Source: Nitrospira sp. (lineage in GTDB: Bacteria; Nitrospirota; Nitrospiria; Nitrospirales; Nitrospiraceae). From it: a stretch of DNA of 46,112 bases. The notes under the pieces are model-generated. The model was given only the letters and a program-made list of their open reading frames with translations. It had not been told where the DNA came from and did not search any database. The stretch lies in contig JAHBWU010000022.1 of the NCBI GenBank assembly GCA_019636835.1, positions 1 to 46,112 on the forward strand. Direction: 5' to 3'. Every line of letters begins with the position of its first letter. Within the stretch, counting starts at the first letter, position 1. Positions 35,216-44,000 of this stretch are shown here, one piece after another. The position numbers and the translations under genes are program-made.

Positions 35216-36211
35216 ATGTCCATCACATCAGCAATCAAACAAGAAGCCCGCGCATTGGGATTCGATGCGGTTGGGATTACCCGCGTATCCCGGTCAGCCG
35301 CCGGCGATCAGGAAAACAGCCCCTCGCGCAATTCCGAGACCGCGGCACCTCAACACCTCTTCGCCCGTCTCACTGAATGGCTGCGGCGAGGCTATCACGG
35401 CACCATGGCTTGGATCGAACGTGACCCGAACAAGCGCGCCGATCCTGGTCAAGTACTTCCCGGCTGCCGGTCAATCATCTCGGTGGGGATCAACTATCTC
35501 ACCGTGCACCGTGCCGATGAACAGCCTGGCTACGGCCGTATTGCGCGATATGCTTGGGGAAAGGACTATCACAAGCTTTTTGATGCCAGGCTCAAGCAAC
35601 TGGAACAATTTATTCACAAGATGGCACCGGATGCCAAAACCCGTTCGTACTCCGACACCGGTCCCATCATGGAGAAGGCCTGGGCGGAACAGGCCGGCTT
35701 GGGCTGGATCGGAAAACATTCCAATCTCGTTTCAGCCGACCATGGTTCTTGGCTGCTGCTGGGAGAAGTGCTGACCACATTGGAGTTGGAACCCGACGAA
35801 CCGGCGACCGACCTCTGCGGCAGTTGCACGCTCTGTATTCAAGCCTGCCCCACAAAGGCCATCGTCGAGCCCTATGTCGTCGACGCCACTCGCTGTATTT
35901 CCTACCTTACCATCGAACTGCGCGGCGATGAAGCCGTCATTCCTCACGAGCTACAAGCAGGCATGGGAAACAAGATCTTCGGCTGTGACGATTGTCTTGA
36001 CGTGTGTCCGTTCAATCTCCGAGCCGAACCGACCCAAGAAGAATCCTTTCAACCTTCAAACTGGAGCCTCTCCCCTGACCTTAAAGAGCTTTCCAAGTTA
36101 GAGGAGACGACCTTCGCGACGGTGTTTCGACAAAGCCCGATTCGACGCGCAAAACACCAGGGTTTTCTCAGGAACGTGGCCATCGCGCAGCGCAATCTCA
36201 AACCCTCGTAA
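35216..36211 (+). CDS. queG: Epoxyqueuosine reductase
   Basis: QueG makes queuosine in tRNA by reducing epoxyqueuosine, using cobalamin and two [4Fe-4S] clusters. I start at the ATG of MSITSAIKQEARALGF; a TTG 9 nt upstream also reads in frame. The N-terminal B12-binding domain follows the usual plan (GYHGTMAWIERDPNKRADP; TDTGPIMEKAWAEQAGLGWIGKHS) and the clusters are seen as CGSCTLCIQACPTKAI and CDDCLDVCPFN (about residues 200-270). A 20-residue insertion (about 25-45) is longer than in many homologues. The MITE-like element ends just upstream, so its own promoter must be inside or beyond that repeat. Confidence 0.95.
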   Translation: MSITSAIKQEARALGFDAVGITRVSRSAAGDQENSPSRNSETAAPQHLFARLTEWLRRGYHGTMAWIERDPNKRADPGQVLPGCRSIISVGINYLTVHRADEQPGYGRIARYAWGKDYHKLFDARLKQLEQFIHKMAPDAKTRSYSDTGPIMEKAWAEQAGLGWIGKHSNLVSADHGSWLLLGEVLTTLELEPDEPATDLCGSCTLCIQACPTKAIVEPYVVDATRCISYLTIELRGDEAVIPHELQAGMGNKIFGCDDCLDVCPFNLRAEPTQEESFQPSNWSLSPDLKELSKLEETTFATVFRQSPIRRAKHQGFLRNVAIAQRNLKPS

Positions 36212-36484
36212 CCCTGTTTGTGCTCACACTTGCGGGCACAATTTGTACCTCAAACTTCCTCCGGCTGATCCAACGTGCTTAGTCACGATGCTTCTCAACA
36301 AATCCGGAGGGCGCTCTTGGTATGAATCGAATCGGATACAGGGCGTATCTTATTAGATTCTTCTCTGGACCACTAACCGTTTTGAACCACGGAGTCGATA
36401 TCTTTCCAAGGGAACCTCAAAATCTTCACCAACTGCCTGAAAGATCATATTTTTCCTAGCAAATTATGGACTCCTATCAAGTAA

Positions 36485-36509
36485 CCATCCAGTAACCATT
36501 TCTGGATGG
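36485..36509. promoter_or_regulatory. 8-bp inverted repeat upstream of nirK
   Basis: CCATCCAG (36485-36492) and CTGGATGG (36502-36509) are exact reverse complements around a 9-nt spacer, about 220 nt before the nirK start. Spacer sequence TAACCATTT also repeats part of the left flank (GTAACCAT). It may be a regulator binding site or a hairpin; the position favours control of the small ORF and nirK. Confidence 0.4.
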
Positions 36510-36559
36510 TATGTATTGTGCTCGCTCAAAGGCCCCATTTGTTTCGAAGGAGGGGTTAG

Positions 36560-36625
36560 ATGTACTTGGCTGAATGGGCTGCGAAAAATTTTCTTTGTAT
36601 TTTTTCCTCGGAATTTGGTAGATAG
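36560..36625 (+). CDS. Possible 21-aa leader peptide upstream of nirK
   Basis: A short reading frame, MYLAEWAAKNFL then CIFSSEFGR, has an excellent ribosome binding site (AAGGAGG at 36548-36554) 5 nt before its ATG, better than most real genes here. It ends about 100 nt before nirK. It could be a leader peptide or a true small protein; it could also be a chance purine run. No homologue can be judged by eye. Confidence 0.35.
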   Translation: MYLAEWAAKNFLCIFSSEFGR

Positions 36626-36727
36626 TTGACCCGGCGCCTGCTTGTTGAGTGATGTGGAGGGACCGAGTTCGCCGCGCGCTCGTCAGTGCAGCGTTTCTTT
36701 TCCATAAAAATCTAAAGGGAGGCTACC

Positions 36728-37681
36728 ATGCAGAGGTTTCGTGTGCTTACATTAACCCTCGGACTTGGCGTCCTGTTGGGAGCCAGCGGGTGTATCACGA
36801 TGCCCGGGTCCGCAGGGGCAAAGGTCCATGATGTCACGTTCACGGCAATCGAAACGGAAGTCGTCATCGACGGGAACGGGACGAAGTACAAGGCTTGGAC
36901 CTTCAACGGTCAGATGCCTGGTCCGGTCGTCCGGGTCACCGAAGGGGATACCGTGAACTTCACCCTGATCGGCGACAAGAATAATTCCTTCCCCCACTCA
37001 ATGGACTTTCACGCGGCCGAGCTCGACTTCTTGAAGAACTACCACCGTACGGTCGGACCAGGAGAGACACACAAATTCTCCTTTGTGGCAAAGAAGCCCG
37101 GTGTGTTCTTCTACCACTGCGGCGCGGCCCCAATGATCCAGCACGTCGCGCGTGGCATGTTCGGTGCCATCATCGTGGATCCCAAGGACGCGAACGCCTG
37201 GCCCAAAGCCGATCGGGAATTCGTCCTCGTGCAATCCGAGCTGTGGCAGAACCCGGATAACGTGCAGGCGATGTTCGATCGGAAATTTGATTTTACGCTC
37301 TTCAACGGCGCTATCTTCAAGCACCATCCCTTTATGCCAGGGGGAGAGCCGTTGGAGGTCAAGGTGGGCGAGCGGGTACGAATCTACTTCGTGAATGCCG
37401 GCCCGAACGAGTTCTCTTCTCTCCACCCGATCGCCGAAATCTGGGACAATGTCTACGAAAGCGGCAATCCGGCCAACAAACTCACGGGAGTCCAGACCTA
37501 TGTGGTCGGTCCTGGCAGCGCCGCCACCTTCGATTTGATCGCTGACGAGCCAGGAGCCTATCCTGTCGTCACCCACTCCTTAACGAGCGCCCTGCGCGGT
37601 GCGATTGCAGTGGTGGTCGCGAACAAGAATCCCAAGGACTATAAGGGCCAGTTGATGCCGAACACCCCTTGGAATCCCTAA
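36728..37681 (+). CDS. nirK: Copper-containing nitrite reductase
   Basis: NirK reduces nitrite to NO in the periplasm. The 317-aa protein has a lipoprotein-type N-terminus (LGASGC at about residues 17-22) followed by two cupredoxin domains. Copper ligands are readable: type 1 His in FPHSMDFHAAELD, Cys, His and Met in FFYHCGAAPMIQHVARGM (about residues 129-146), and type 2 His residues in DFH, YHC and THSLTSALRG. The active-site Asp (MDFH) and the His in SSLHPIAEIWD are also present, the pattern of the non-Alcaligenes NirK class. The ATG follows AAGGGAGG at 7 nt. It is followed by a secreted truncated globin, suggesting handling of the NO made. Confidence 0.94.
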   Translation: MQRFRVLTLTLGLGVLLGASGCITMPGSAGAKVHDVTFTAIETEVVIDGNGTKYKAWTFNGQMPGPVVRVTEGDTVNFTLIGDKNNSFPHSMDFHAAELDFLKNYHRTVGPGETHKFSFVAKKPGVFFYHCGAAPMIQHVARGMFGAIIVDPKDANAWPKADREFVLVQSELWQNPDNVQAMFDRKFDFTLFNGAIFKHHPFMPGGEPLEVKVGERVRIYFVNAGPNEFSSLHPIAEIWDNVYESGNPANKLTGVQTYVVGPGSAATFDLIADEPGAYPVVTHSLTSALRGAIAVVVANKNPKDYKGQLMPNTPWNP

Positions 37682-37744
37682 ATCCTGGGGAGAAGGTCGA
37701 TTGAGTACGTATTTCTCACAATTAAGAATAAGGAGCGAACGATC

Positions 37745-38188
37745 ATGAGATTCTCGAAACAGATAGCAACGGTTGCCGTTGCAGTAGCGGCAACATGGAC
37801 ACTGAGCAGCGCGACATCCTTTGCCGCGGACCGGTCGCTCTATGAACGACTTGGCGGACAAGGCGCCATCCAAGCCGTCGTCACCAAGTTCATCAGCAAC
37901 GTGGGAGCAGACAAGCGCATCAACGGCTATTTCGCGAAAGCCGATCTCAAGAAGCTCAATAAACTCTTAGTCGAACAGGTGTGCCAGGCGAGCGGCGGCC
38001 CCTGCACCTACTCAGGTCGGGACATGAAGACGACGCACAAGGGTATGAAGGTCACTACCGCTGCCTTCAACGCACTCGTGGAGGACCTGGTGAGTGCTTT
38101 GGATACCTTCAACGTCCCGGAGAAAGAGAAAGGTGAATTGCTCGCCGTCCTCGGGCCGATGAATAAAGACATCGTCGAAGTTCCCTGA
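37745..38188 (+). CDS. Secreted group I truncated haemoglobin
   Basis: A 147-aa truncated globin with a signal peptide (about residues 1-28, ending SFAADR), so it works in the periplasm. The body is the trHb group I fold: [19 protein letters not shown], then [21 protein letters not shown], where the His of THKGM is the proximal haem ligand. The B10 position, Tyr in many NO-dioxygenase trHbs, appears to be Ile (TKFISN), and a Cys pair ([10 protein letters not shown]) could form a disulfide, as in other exported members. The start has AAGGAGC upstream. Located 63 nt after nirK, it may bind or detoxify NO made there. Confidence 0.92.
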   Translation: MRFSKQIATVAVAVAATWTLSSATSFAADRSLYERLGGQGAIQAVVTKFISNVGADKRINGYFAKADLKKLNKLLVEQVCQASGGPCTYSGRDMKTTHKGMKVTTAAFNALVEDLVSALDTFNVPEKEKGELLAVLGPMNKDIVEVP

Positions 38189-38242
38189 TGACGCCGGTGT
38201 GAGGCACGCAGTGGTGATCACTGCAGATCTCACATGAGTCTC

Positions 38243-38285
38243 TTGCGGGCCGGGGCCTCAAGAAGTCCCGGCCCGCAATGTTTTC
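38243..38285 (+). terminator. Intrinsic terminator after the truncated globin gene
   Basis: TTGCGGGCCGGG (38243-38254) pairs with CCCGGCCCGCAA (38267-38278) around a 12-nt loop, then TGTTTTC follows. The stem is GC-rich and 55 nt after the stop codon, so it probably ends the nirK-globin message. Confidence 0.8.
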
Positions 38286-38464
38286 ATGTGAATGTTCTAT
38301 ACCAGCCTCCGACTTTACTTCGCTCTACTCACCATCCACGAAACATGGGCACTGCCACGTAGGGCTATGTCGTGTTATCATATCTTTCGTTGTTTGCGCC
38401 CCCGAACACGCGGCGCGAGCGGTCATCTGGTCGTACCATCAGTGGTCATTACCAAGGAGGAATC

Positions 38465-38923
38465 ATGAGAGGGAAGCGTTTAGTCATGACAGTGTGCAGT
38501 ATCATAGCCGTTGCCATGTGGAGTACGGCCGGATGGGCCGCTCCCGAGGCCGACCCATTGAAGCCGCGTGTTCCGGACGCTGAACGTGGTGACGTCAGAA
38601 AAATGAAAAGTCCGATCACGGTCACGCCCGAAATACTCGCCAAAGGCAAGGAACTTTATGAAGGCAAGGGAACCTGCGTCAACTGTCATGGCATGACCGG
38701 GGACGGCAACGGCCCAGGTGGAATGCTGCTGACGCCGGGACCGCGCAACTTCACGAACTGCAAGTTCCACAAGAAGCGGAACGACGGAGAACTGCACTGG
38801 ATCATCAAGAACGGAAGTCCCGGCACCGGTATGCCGGCCCTGATCAAGGGAGGCGTCATCACCGAGGAAGAAGCCTGGATGACCATCGCCTACGAGCGAA
38901 CATTCTGTAAGGATACCGAATAA
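38465..38923 (+). CDS. Periplasmic c-type cytochrome, monohaem
   Basis: A 152-aa secreted cytochrome c. Signal peptide about residues 1-25 (ending GWAAPE), haem motif CVNCH at about 72-76, a likely distal Met in the SPGTGMPALIKGG loop, and the helix EEEAWMTIAYERTF. The ATG at 38465 has AAGGAGG 4 nt upstream; a longer frame from 38372 has no signal of its own. The plan is the same as that of the cytochrome at 8520. A transcript terminator separates it from nirK, but the neighbourhood suggests it could feed electrons to NirK or receive them from a nearby oxidase. Confidence 0.92.
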   Translation: MRGKRLVMTVCSIIAVAMWSTAGWAAPEADPLKPRVPDAERGDVRKMKSPITVTPEILAKGKELYEGKGTCVNCHGMTGDGNGPGGMLLTPGPRNFTNCKFHKKRNDGELHWIIKNGSPGTGMPALIKGGVITEEEAWMTIAYERTFCKDTE

Positions 38924-38948
38924 CTTCCAAAGAAATCGGGATTCGCTC

Positions 38949-38999
38949 ATTCACGGTGGGCTGTCAGTCGATGATCTCGACCGATAGCTCGCCGTGAAT
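38949..38999. terminator. Long imperfect hairpin after the cytochrome gene
   Basis: ATTCACGGTGGGCT (38949-38962) can pair with AGCTCGCCGTGAAT (38986-38999), 14 bp with one G-U pair. It is 25 nt after the cytochrome stop. No T-run follows, so it may be a 3' stabiliser or a weak terminator. Confidence 0.45.
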
Positions 39000-39168
39000 C
39001 GCATCATTCCTAAACCCCGGTCCCACTGCTTTCCAACATCCTTTTTCAACCGCTTCCGAAATTCGTTCAGTTGGCGCCTCGCTTTCCCCCTTTTTTCCTC
39101 ATAGAAAGAGGTGTAGGCTGGTAATCGGTTCAATGGTTCGGCTGGAGGCTACAACAAGGAGCGCTCCG

Positions 39169-40506
39169 ATGAACCTTCAGACGATTCTCCTTATTTCCAA
39201 GGACTCAGGACTCCGGCAGCTTGTTCAGGCTGCCTCTCCTGAAACAAAGCTCCACTCAACAGACAGCGTTTCAGAAGGACTGGCGCTCTGGCCTGAGATT
39301 TCCCCGACTCTGGTTCTCGGTGAAGGCAATCCCCGCACGCTTTCTCCCCTGTTGGAGTATGCCGGCCGAACACCGGAATCCCCGCCCTTGCTCGTCATCG
39401 GAGAACGCCATTCCGTCAAAGACGCGGTCGAGATCATGCGCGCCGGTGCGGTCGATTACCTGACCAAACCCGTTCTTCTTGAAGACCTTCAGGTCGCCAT
39501 CACACAAGCCCTCCGCCGGTCTCGGTCGGCGCCTTCGTCCTTGCCACACGATCCATTTGCGTCCATCATCAGCCTCTCCCCGCAAATGAATCTGATGAAG
39601 CAACTGGCTCAAGAAGTAGCCCTGACGGACGCAACCGTCCTCATCACCGGTGAAAGCGGAACCGGCAAGGAGCTGTTCGCGGAAGCCATCCACCACTACA
39701 GCCCCAGAGCCCATGGACCGTTGATCCCGCTGAATTGCGCCGGCATCCCGGAGAATCTGTTGGAAGCGGAGTTATTCGGCTATGAGCCAGGCGCGTTTAC
39801 CGACGCCAAACGGACAAAACCCGGAAGATTTCAAATAGCCGAGGGGGGCACGCTTTTTCTCGACGAGATCGGTGAAATGAGTCCCACCGCCCAAGCCAAA
39901 CTCCTGCGGGTGTTGGAAAATCACACCATCGATCCCTTGGGAGATACCCGAAGCCGTAAGGTCGACATCCGCGTCATTGCCGCCACGAACGAGGATCTGC
40001 TTGCCCATATCAAAGCCGGTCGTTTCCGCCTCGATCTGTACTATCGGTTGAACGTCTACCAGCTGCGCATTCCACCGTTGCGTGAACGGCTTGAAGACAT
40101 CGAACCGATTCTTTTGATTTTTTTGGAGCGGGCCAAACAGGAACGCGGGTGCCGTATTCGGGCCATCGCCCCGGCCGCTCTTGCCGTCCTACAACACCAC
40201 GACTGGCCTGGAAATGTACGCGAGCTCCACAATGTCGTCGAATGGCTGACGATCACATGCAAAGCAGAGATGATTCAGCCTGCTCATTTACCGGCATCCG
40301 TGAAAACCGCTCCCACGACCAATGGCCTGAGTCAGAGCTCCAAGCCGTCGTTGCTGGCCTTTGGGCTGTCGTTTCAGGACATGGAAAAGCGGATGCTTGA
40401 AGAGGCGTTGCGCAAGTCTTCAGGGAATGTCTCGGAAGCCAGTCGACTCCTCAAAATGACCAGGAACACGCTGCGCTACCGCATGGCCAAATACCACCTC
40501 CAATAA
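39169..40506 (+). CDS. Sigma-54-dependent activator with degenerate receiver domain
   Basis: About 445 aa, an NtrC-type bacterial enhancer-binding protein. The AAA+ domain is intact: GESGTGKELFAEAIHHYSPR (about residues 163-182), a GAFTDA loop variant of GAFTGA, LFLDEIGEMSPTAQAKLLRVLE, and the WPGNVRELHNVVEWL box. A C-terminal Fis-type helix-turn-helix is seen at about 408-445. The N-terminal receiver is odd: the usual phospho-acceptor Asp appears replaced by Glu (PTLVLGEGNP), the acidic pocket reads SKDS, but the Lys of DYLTKP stays. The start at 39169 has AAGGAG 7 nt before it. Constitutive or non-phosphate activation is likely. It is next to the nitrite-reduction genes, but a target is not shown. 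Confidence 0.92.
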   Translation: MNLQTILLISKDSGLRQLVQAASPETKLHSTDSVSEGLALWPEISPTLVLGEGNPRTLSPLLEYAGRTPESPPLLVIGERHSVKDAVEIMRAGAVDYLTKPVLLEDLQVAITQALRRSRSAPSSLPHDPFASIISLSPQMNLMKQLAQEVALTDATVLITGESGTGKELFAEAIHHYSPRAHGPLIPLNCAGIPENLLEAELFGYEPGAFTDAKRTKPGRFQIAEGGTLFLDEIGEMSPTAQAKLLRVLENHTIDPLGDTRSRKVDIRVIAATNEDLLAHIKAGRFRLDLYYRLNVYQLRIPPLRERLEDIEPILLIFLERAKQERGCRIRAIAPAALAVLQHHDWPGNVRELHNVVEWLTITCKAEMIQPAHLPASVKTAPTTNGLSQSSKPSLLAFGLSFQDMEKRMLEEALRKSSGNVSEASRLLKMTRNTLRYRMAKYHLQ

Positions 40507-40615
40507 GAGGCTATTGATTGAACGCAATCTCATAAGGATGTTGAGGGGAGGTGTTCCAGTTCATTGTTTGATGACGCAGCGAGAGCCGACCATACCGCGT
40601 AACCGAGAGGGAATC

Positions 40616-41020
40616 ATGGATCTCGTTCGAGTTGCCGTCGCCGGGAGTCTTGTCCTTCTGCAATACGCTTGTGCCACGAGCGCGCCCTTGTCTGCGCCGC
40701 CGGGCAGCAATGCCACCGCCGCCCAGCACAATTCTAACGGCATTGTTCACTATGAAATGGAGCATTGGTCGATCGCCAAGGATCATTTCGCGTCCGCTAT
40801 CGAGGCTGATCCGAGTCTCGCCGAGGCTCACTTCAATCTGGGCCTCGCACTCGATAAACTGAATCTTCAGTCAGAAGCCACCACCCATTTCAAAAAAGCA
40901 GCTGAACTGGCGCCCGCCAACAACGCCATTGTCCAATCAAGCGCCTATCGAAGCCGCACGGCTCCTCCTTCGCCATCCAGCTATGGCCCAAGCAGCTATG
41001 GGGGAATGGGGGGATATTAG
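40616..41020 (+). CDS. Small TPR lipoprotein-like protein
   Basis: A 134-aa protein with a short hydrophobic N-terminus ending in a weak lipobox (LQYAC), then about two tetratricopeptide repeats (IVHYEMEHWSIAKDHFASAI, EADPSLAEAHFNLGLALDKL, QSEATTHFKKAAELAP) and a Gly/Ser/Tyr-rich tail. TPRs hold protein partners together. The ATG at 40616 has GAGGGA upstream; a longer frame from 40514 is less likely. It lies 109 nt after the sigma-54 regulator and may be co-transcribed. Its partner is unknown. Confidence 0.75.
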   Translation: MDLVRVAVAGSLVLLQYACATSAPLSAPPGSNATAAQHNSNGIVHYEMEHWSIAKDHFASAIEADPSLAEAHFNLGLALDKLNLQSEATTHFKKAAELAPANNAIVQSSAYRSRTAPPSPSSYGPSSYGGMGGY

Positions 41021-41092
41021 TGGCTGGCTAGCAGACTGCACCACCGAGATCATTTGCCATCAGGCGGAACTGCCTTCAGAATCTTTCCATCT

Positions 41093-44000
41093 TCAAGCCG
41101 CCGCTGAAGCCGTCGCACGCACGGCATCAAGAACTCGAATCAGTTCATCCATCTCCGCCGACTTGAACAAACCTTCAGGTCCGCGTGGTGTAAGGTCCGT
41201 GAAGGGCGATTCGTAGAGTCGAGCCGATTCCATCACGCCGTGCTCCGTGAGGTGATCCACGATCAGATTGACGAATTCCAGCTGGTTGGCGGTAAAAGTT
41301 TTGCCCATGACAAATCCCGCCAGCGCCTCCTTAGCAGCACTCCGATCCATCCCGACCAGAGACCGTACGAATAGCCCCAACCCTTTGGCTTGGTCTGTCG
41401 CCCAGCGGATATCGTCCGGCTCACCTGTGCCGCTCTGACTCAACAACAGCTCCAGCTCCGCCAGATCCGATGCGGTGAGCGGCTTGTTCATTCGCAGCTT
41501 GGCAACCACGACATGGTCAAGGTGCCGGCGCAGGAACGCTCGCGTTTTGGCGACAAACTTCGCGTGATCGGTGCCCACGGCGAATCCGGGCAGGGTGATA
41601 CCGATCTCGTTCCCCATTAAATCCTCGAAGTCCGTGTAAACGGGCTTGCGTTGGCGCTTGTCGATGAACTGCACCAACCCGCGCAAGCGCCGACGCATCA
41701 CTTCCAGCATGGACACCGTCACGTCCTGCCACCACTCATCGCTCTGCACGTCTTGAATCAGAACCATCTGCTCGCGGACCATCGGAATGGCGCTCTTCTC
41801 CTCCAGTAACGCGGCGATCTCTCTGACCCGGTCGCGCAAACGTGCAAACCCTGGCTCGGCCCGCAGCAAAGCCAGTTGCAAGCGTAACGCGAGCAGATCG
41901 AAGCGCTTCGCTTCTTCATTCTCGGGATCGAGTTCAGAAGGCAGCCCTGCTATCTCATGAGAAAGTTCGACCAGCGCTTCGTTCGCGAGCACCACCCAGG
42001 CTTCGGGCTTGGCGTATTGTTCAACCAGTCGCCGATGGGGGCGCACAACGAAGTTGTCAAGGTTCATAGCGGCAACTTCTCGTTGCAACAGTTCCGCGAT
42101 GGATCGTCTCATGTCCTCCTTCGTCCCCGGGCCACCATAAGTTGCTAGAGCTTCCTTCATCGCAGTTTCCAGCTCATGCGGGGCGCTATCCAGTGTTGCA
42201 AGGAGTTCCAATCGTGCATTGAAGAGCCGCTTTCCCAGAGAAGCTCCCACCATACCATCAGTCTCAGGAATGTCCTGACTGAAGTACTCGAGATTTTGGC
42301 AGTAGTCGAAAAGATAGAAGGACTCCTTGTGTTGTCCTGGCCCGAACAGGTCGGAACAAAGCCGCGTACCACGCCCGACCATCTGCCAGAACTTCGTCTT
42401 CGACCGCACGAGCTTGAAGAAGACGAGGTTCAGAACCTCCGGCACGTCGATACCCGTGTCGAGCATGTCTACTGAGATCGCGATGTGCGGCGGCTTCTCC
42501 TTGATCGAGAAGCTATCGATCAGGCTCTGCGCATATTCAGTCTTGAAGGTGATCACCCGCGCAAACTCACCCTTGTAATGAGGATAGTTGACATTGAAGC
42601 GTTCGGCGATGAAGTCCGCATGCTGCTGATTCTTGGCAAAGATGATCGTCTTGCCCAACCTGTCGCCCCCGGCCACCTTGAGCCCGCGCGTCATCAGATG
42701 CTCCAACACCTTATCGACCGTGTCCTTGTTAAAGAGCCACTTGTTCACGGCCTCGGACTCCACCCGGTTGGGCACGGTGCCGTCATCGTCCCACTCCAGC
42801 GCATCCCACTGATCTTTTTCTTCTTCCGACAGTTCGGCGTACGTGATGCCCTCGCGCTGGAACTTGAGCGGCACCGAAACGGCCTGTGGCGGCACAAGAA
42901 ACCCGTCGCGCACGGCCTCTTCCAGCGAGTAGGCGTCGGTCGGCACACCATTTTCGAGATCGAAAAGGCTGTAGGTGTTGCGATCGACCTCGTCCTTCGG
43001 CGTGGCCGTCAACCCGACGAGCAAAGAATCGAAATAATCGAAGATCATGCGGTATTTCTGGAACACCGAGCGATGCGCCTCGTCAATGATCACGAGATCG
43101 AAGTGTCCCACGCCGAAGCGTCGCTGGCCGTCAGATGTTTCATCGATCATCCTCATCATGGTCGGATAGGTCGAGACGTAGACACGCCCCTCGCCGTCCT
43201 TTTCGGTGACCAAGTTCACCGGCGAAGCATCAGGCAGATGAGCTTTAAACGCATTGACTGCCTGGCGGACCAACGCCACACGGTCGGCGAGGAAAAGCAC
43301 GCGCTTGGCCCAGTTGCAGCGCATCAGCAGGTCGCAGAGGGCGATCACCGTGCGCGTCTTGCCGGCGCCGGTCGCCATGACGAGCAGTGCCTTGCGGTCG
43401 TGGTCGCGCTCGAACGCCTCGGCGATGCGGCGGATAGCCCGCGTCTGATAATGGCGTTCGACGATCGTGGGACTGATCGGCGCCTGGGCAAGCGAGCGGC
43501 GCGTCTCGCGACGTTGAATCAGGAACTCCAGCTCTGCCTTCTTGTAGAAGCCTTGCACCCGACGTGGCGGGTAGCGGGTATCGTCCCAAATCCAGTGTTC
43601 GTAGCCGTTGGAATAGAAGATGATGGGCCGCCGACCTGACTGCTGCTCCAGACAATCAGCATAGAGCTTGGCTTGTTGCTGCCCGACGCGGGAGTCCCGG
43701 CGGGTGCGCTTGGCCTCCACCACCCCGAGCGGCCTGCCGTCGTCACCCCACAGCACGTAATCCACGAAGCCTTTACCCTGGGCGTTCGGCATGCCGCCGA
43801 CCTCGAACTCCCGATCGCGTGGCTGGTCGAGCAGCCAGCCTGCTTCCTTGAGCAGCAGATCGATGAAGTAGTCGCGGGTTTCCGCTTCGGAGTAGTCGTG
43901 CTGGTCCGGCTGGGCCGCAGCCGATTGCTTGGCTTTCGCAATCTCGGCACGGAGCCGCTTCAGTTCATCATCAAGCGCAGTCTTGTCGGCAAGCAGCGCT

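Larger units (their letters stand above)
36212..36727. other. 516-bp intergenic region upstream of nirK
   Basis: This long gap contains the dyad at 36485-36509 and the small ORF at 36560-36625, described separately. A TTGACC at about 36627 could be a -35 box for nirK, but no good -10 follows. No other gene or strong terminator is seen in the left half after queG. Confidence 0.5.

Noticed and set aside
36728..37681. Suspicion that NirK lacks an active-site His because the Alcaligenes GGH motif is absent
   Set aside because: A His is present in SSLHPIAEIWD, the arrangement of other NirK classes; not a loss.
38951..39133. 60-codon minus-strand frame between the cytochrome and the sigma-54 gene
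   Set aside because: Rich in Arg and Lys, overlaps an imperfect hairpin and has no start signal; treated as non-coding.
38189..39168. Sigma-54 promoters (TGGC-N-TTGC type) near nirK and the cytochrome gene
   Set aside because: No match found by eye near the neighbouring genes.
42485..43639. Open frame of 384 codons on the plus strand, antisense to hsdR
   Set aside because: The opposite strand holds a clear HsdR with nuclease and helicase motifs. The antisense frame has no ribosome binding site or known motif and arises from codon bias.
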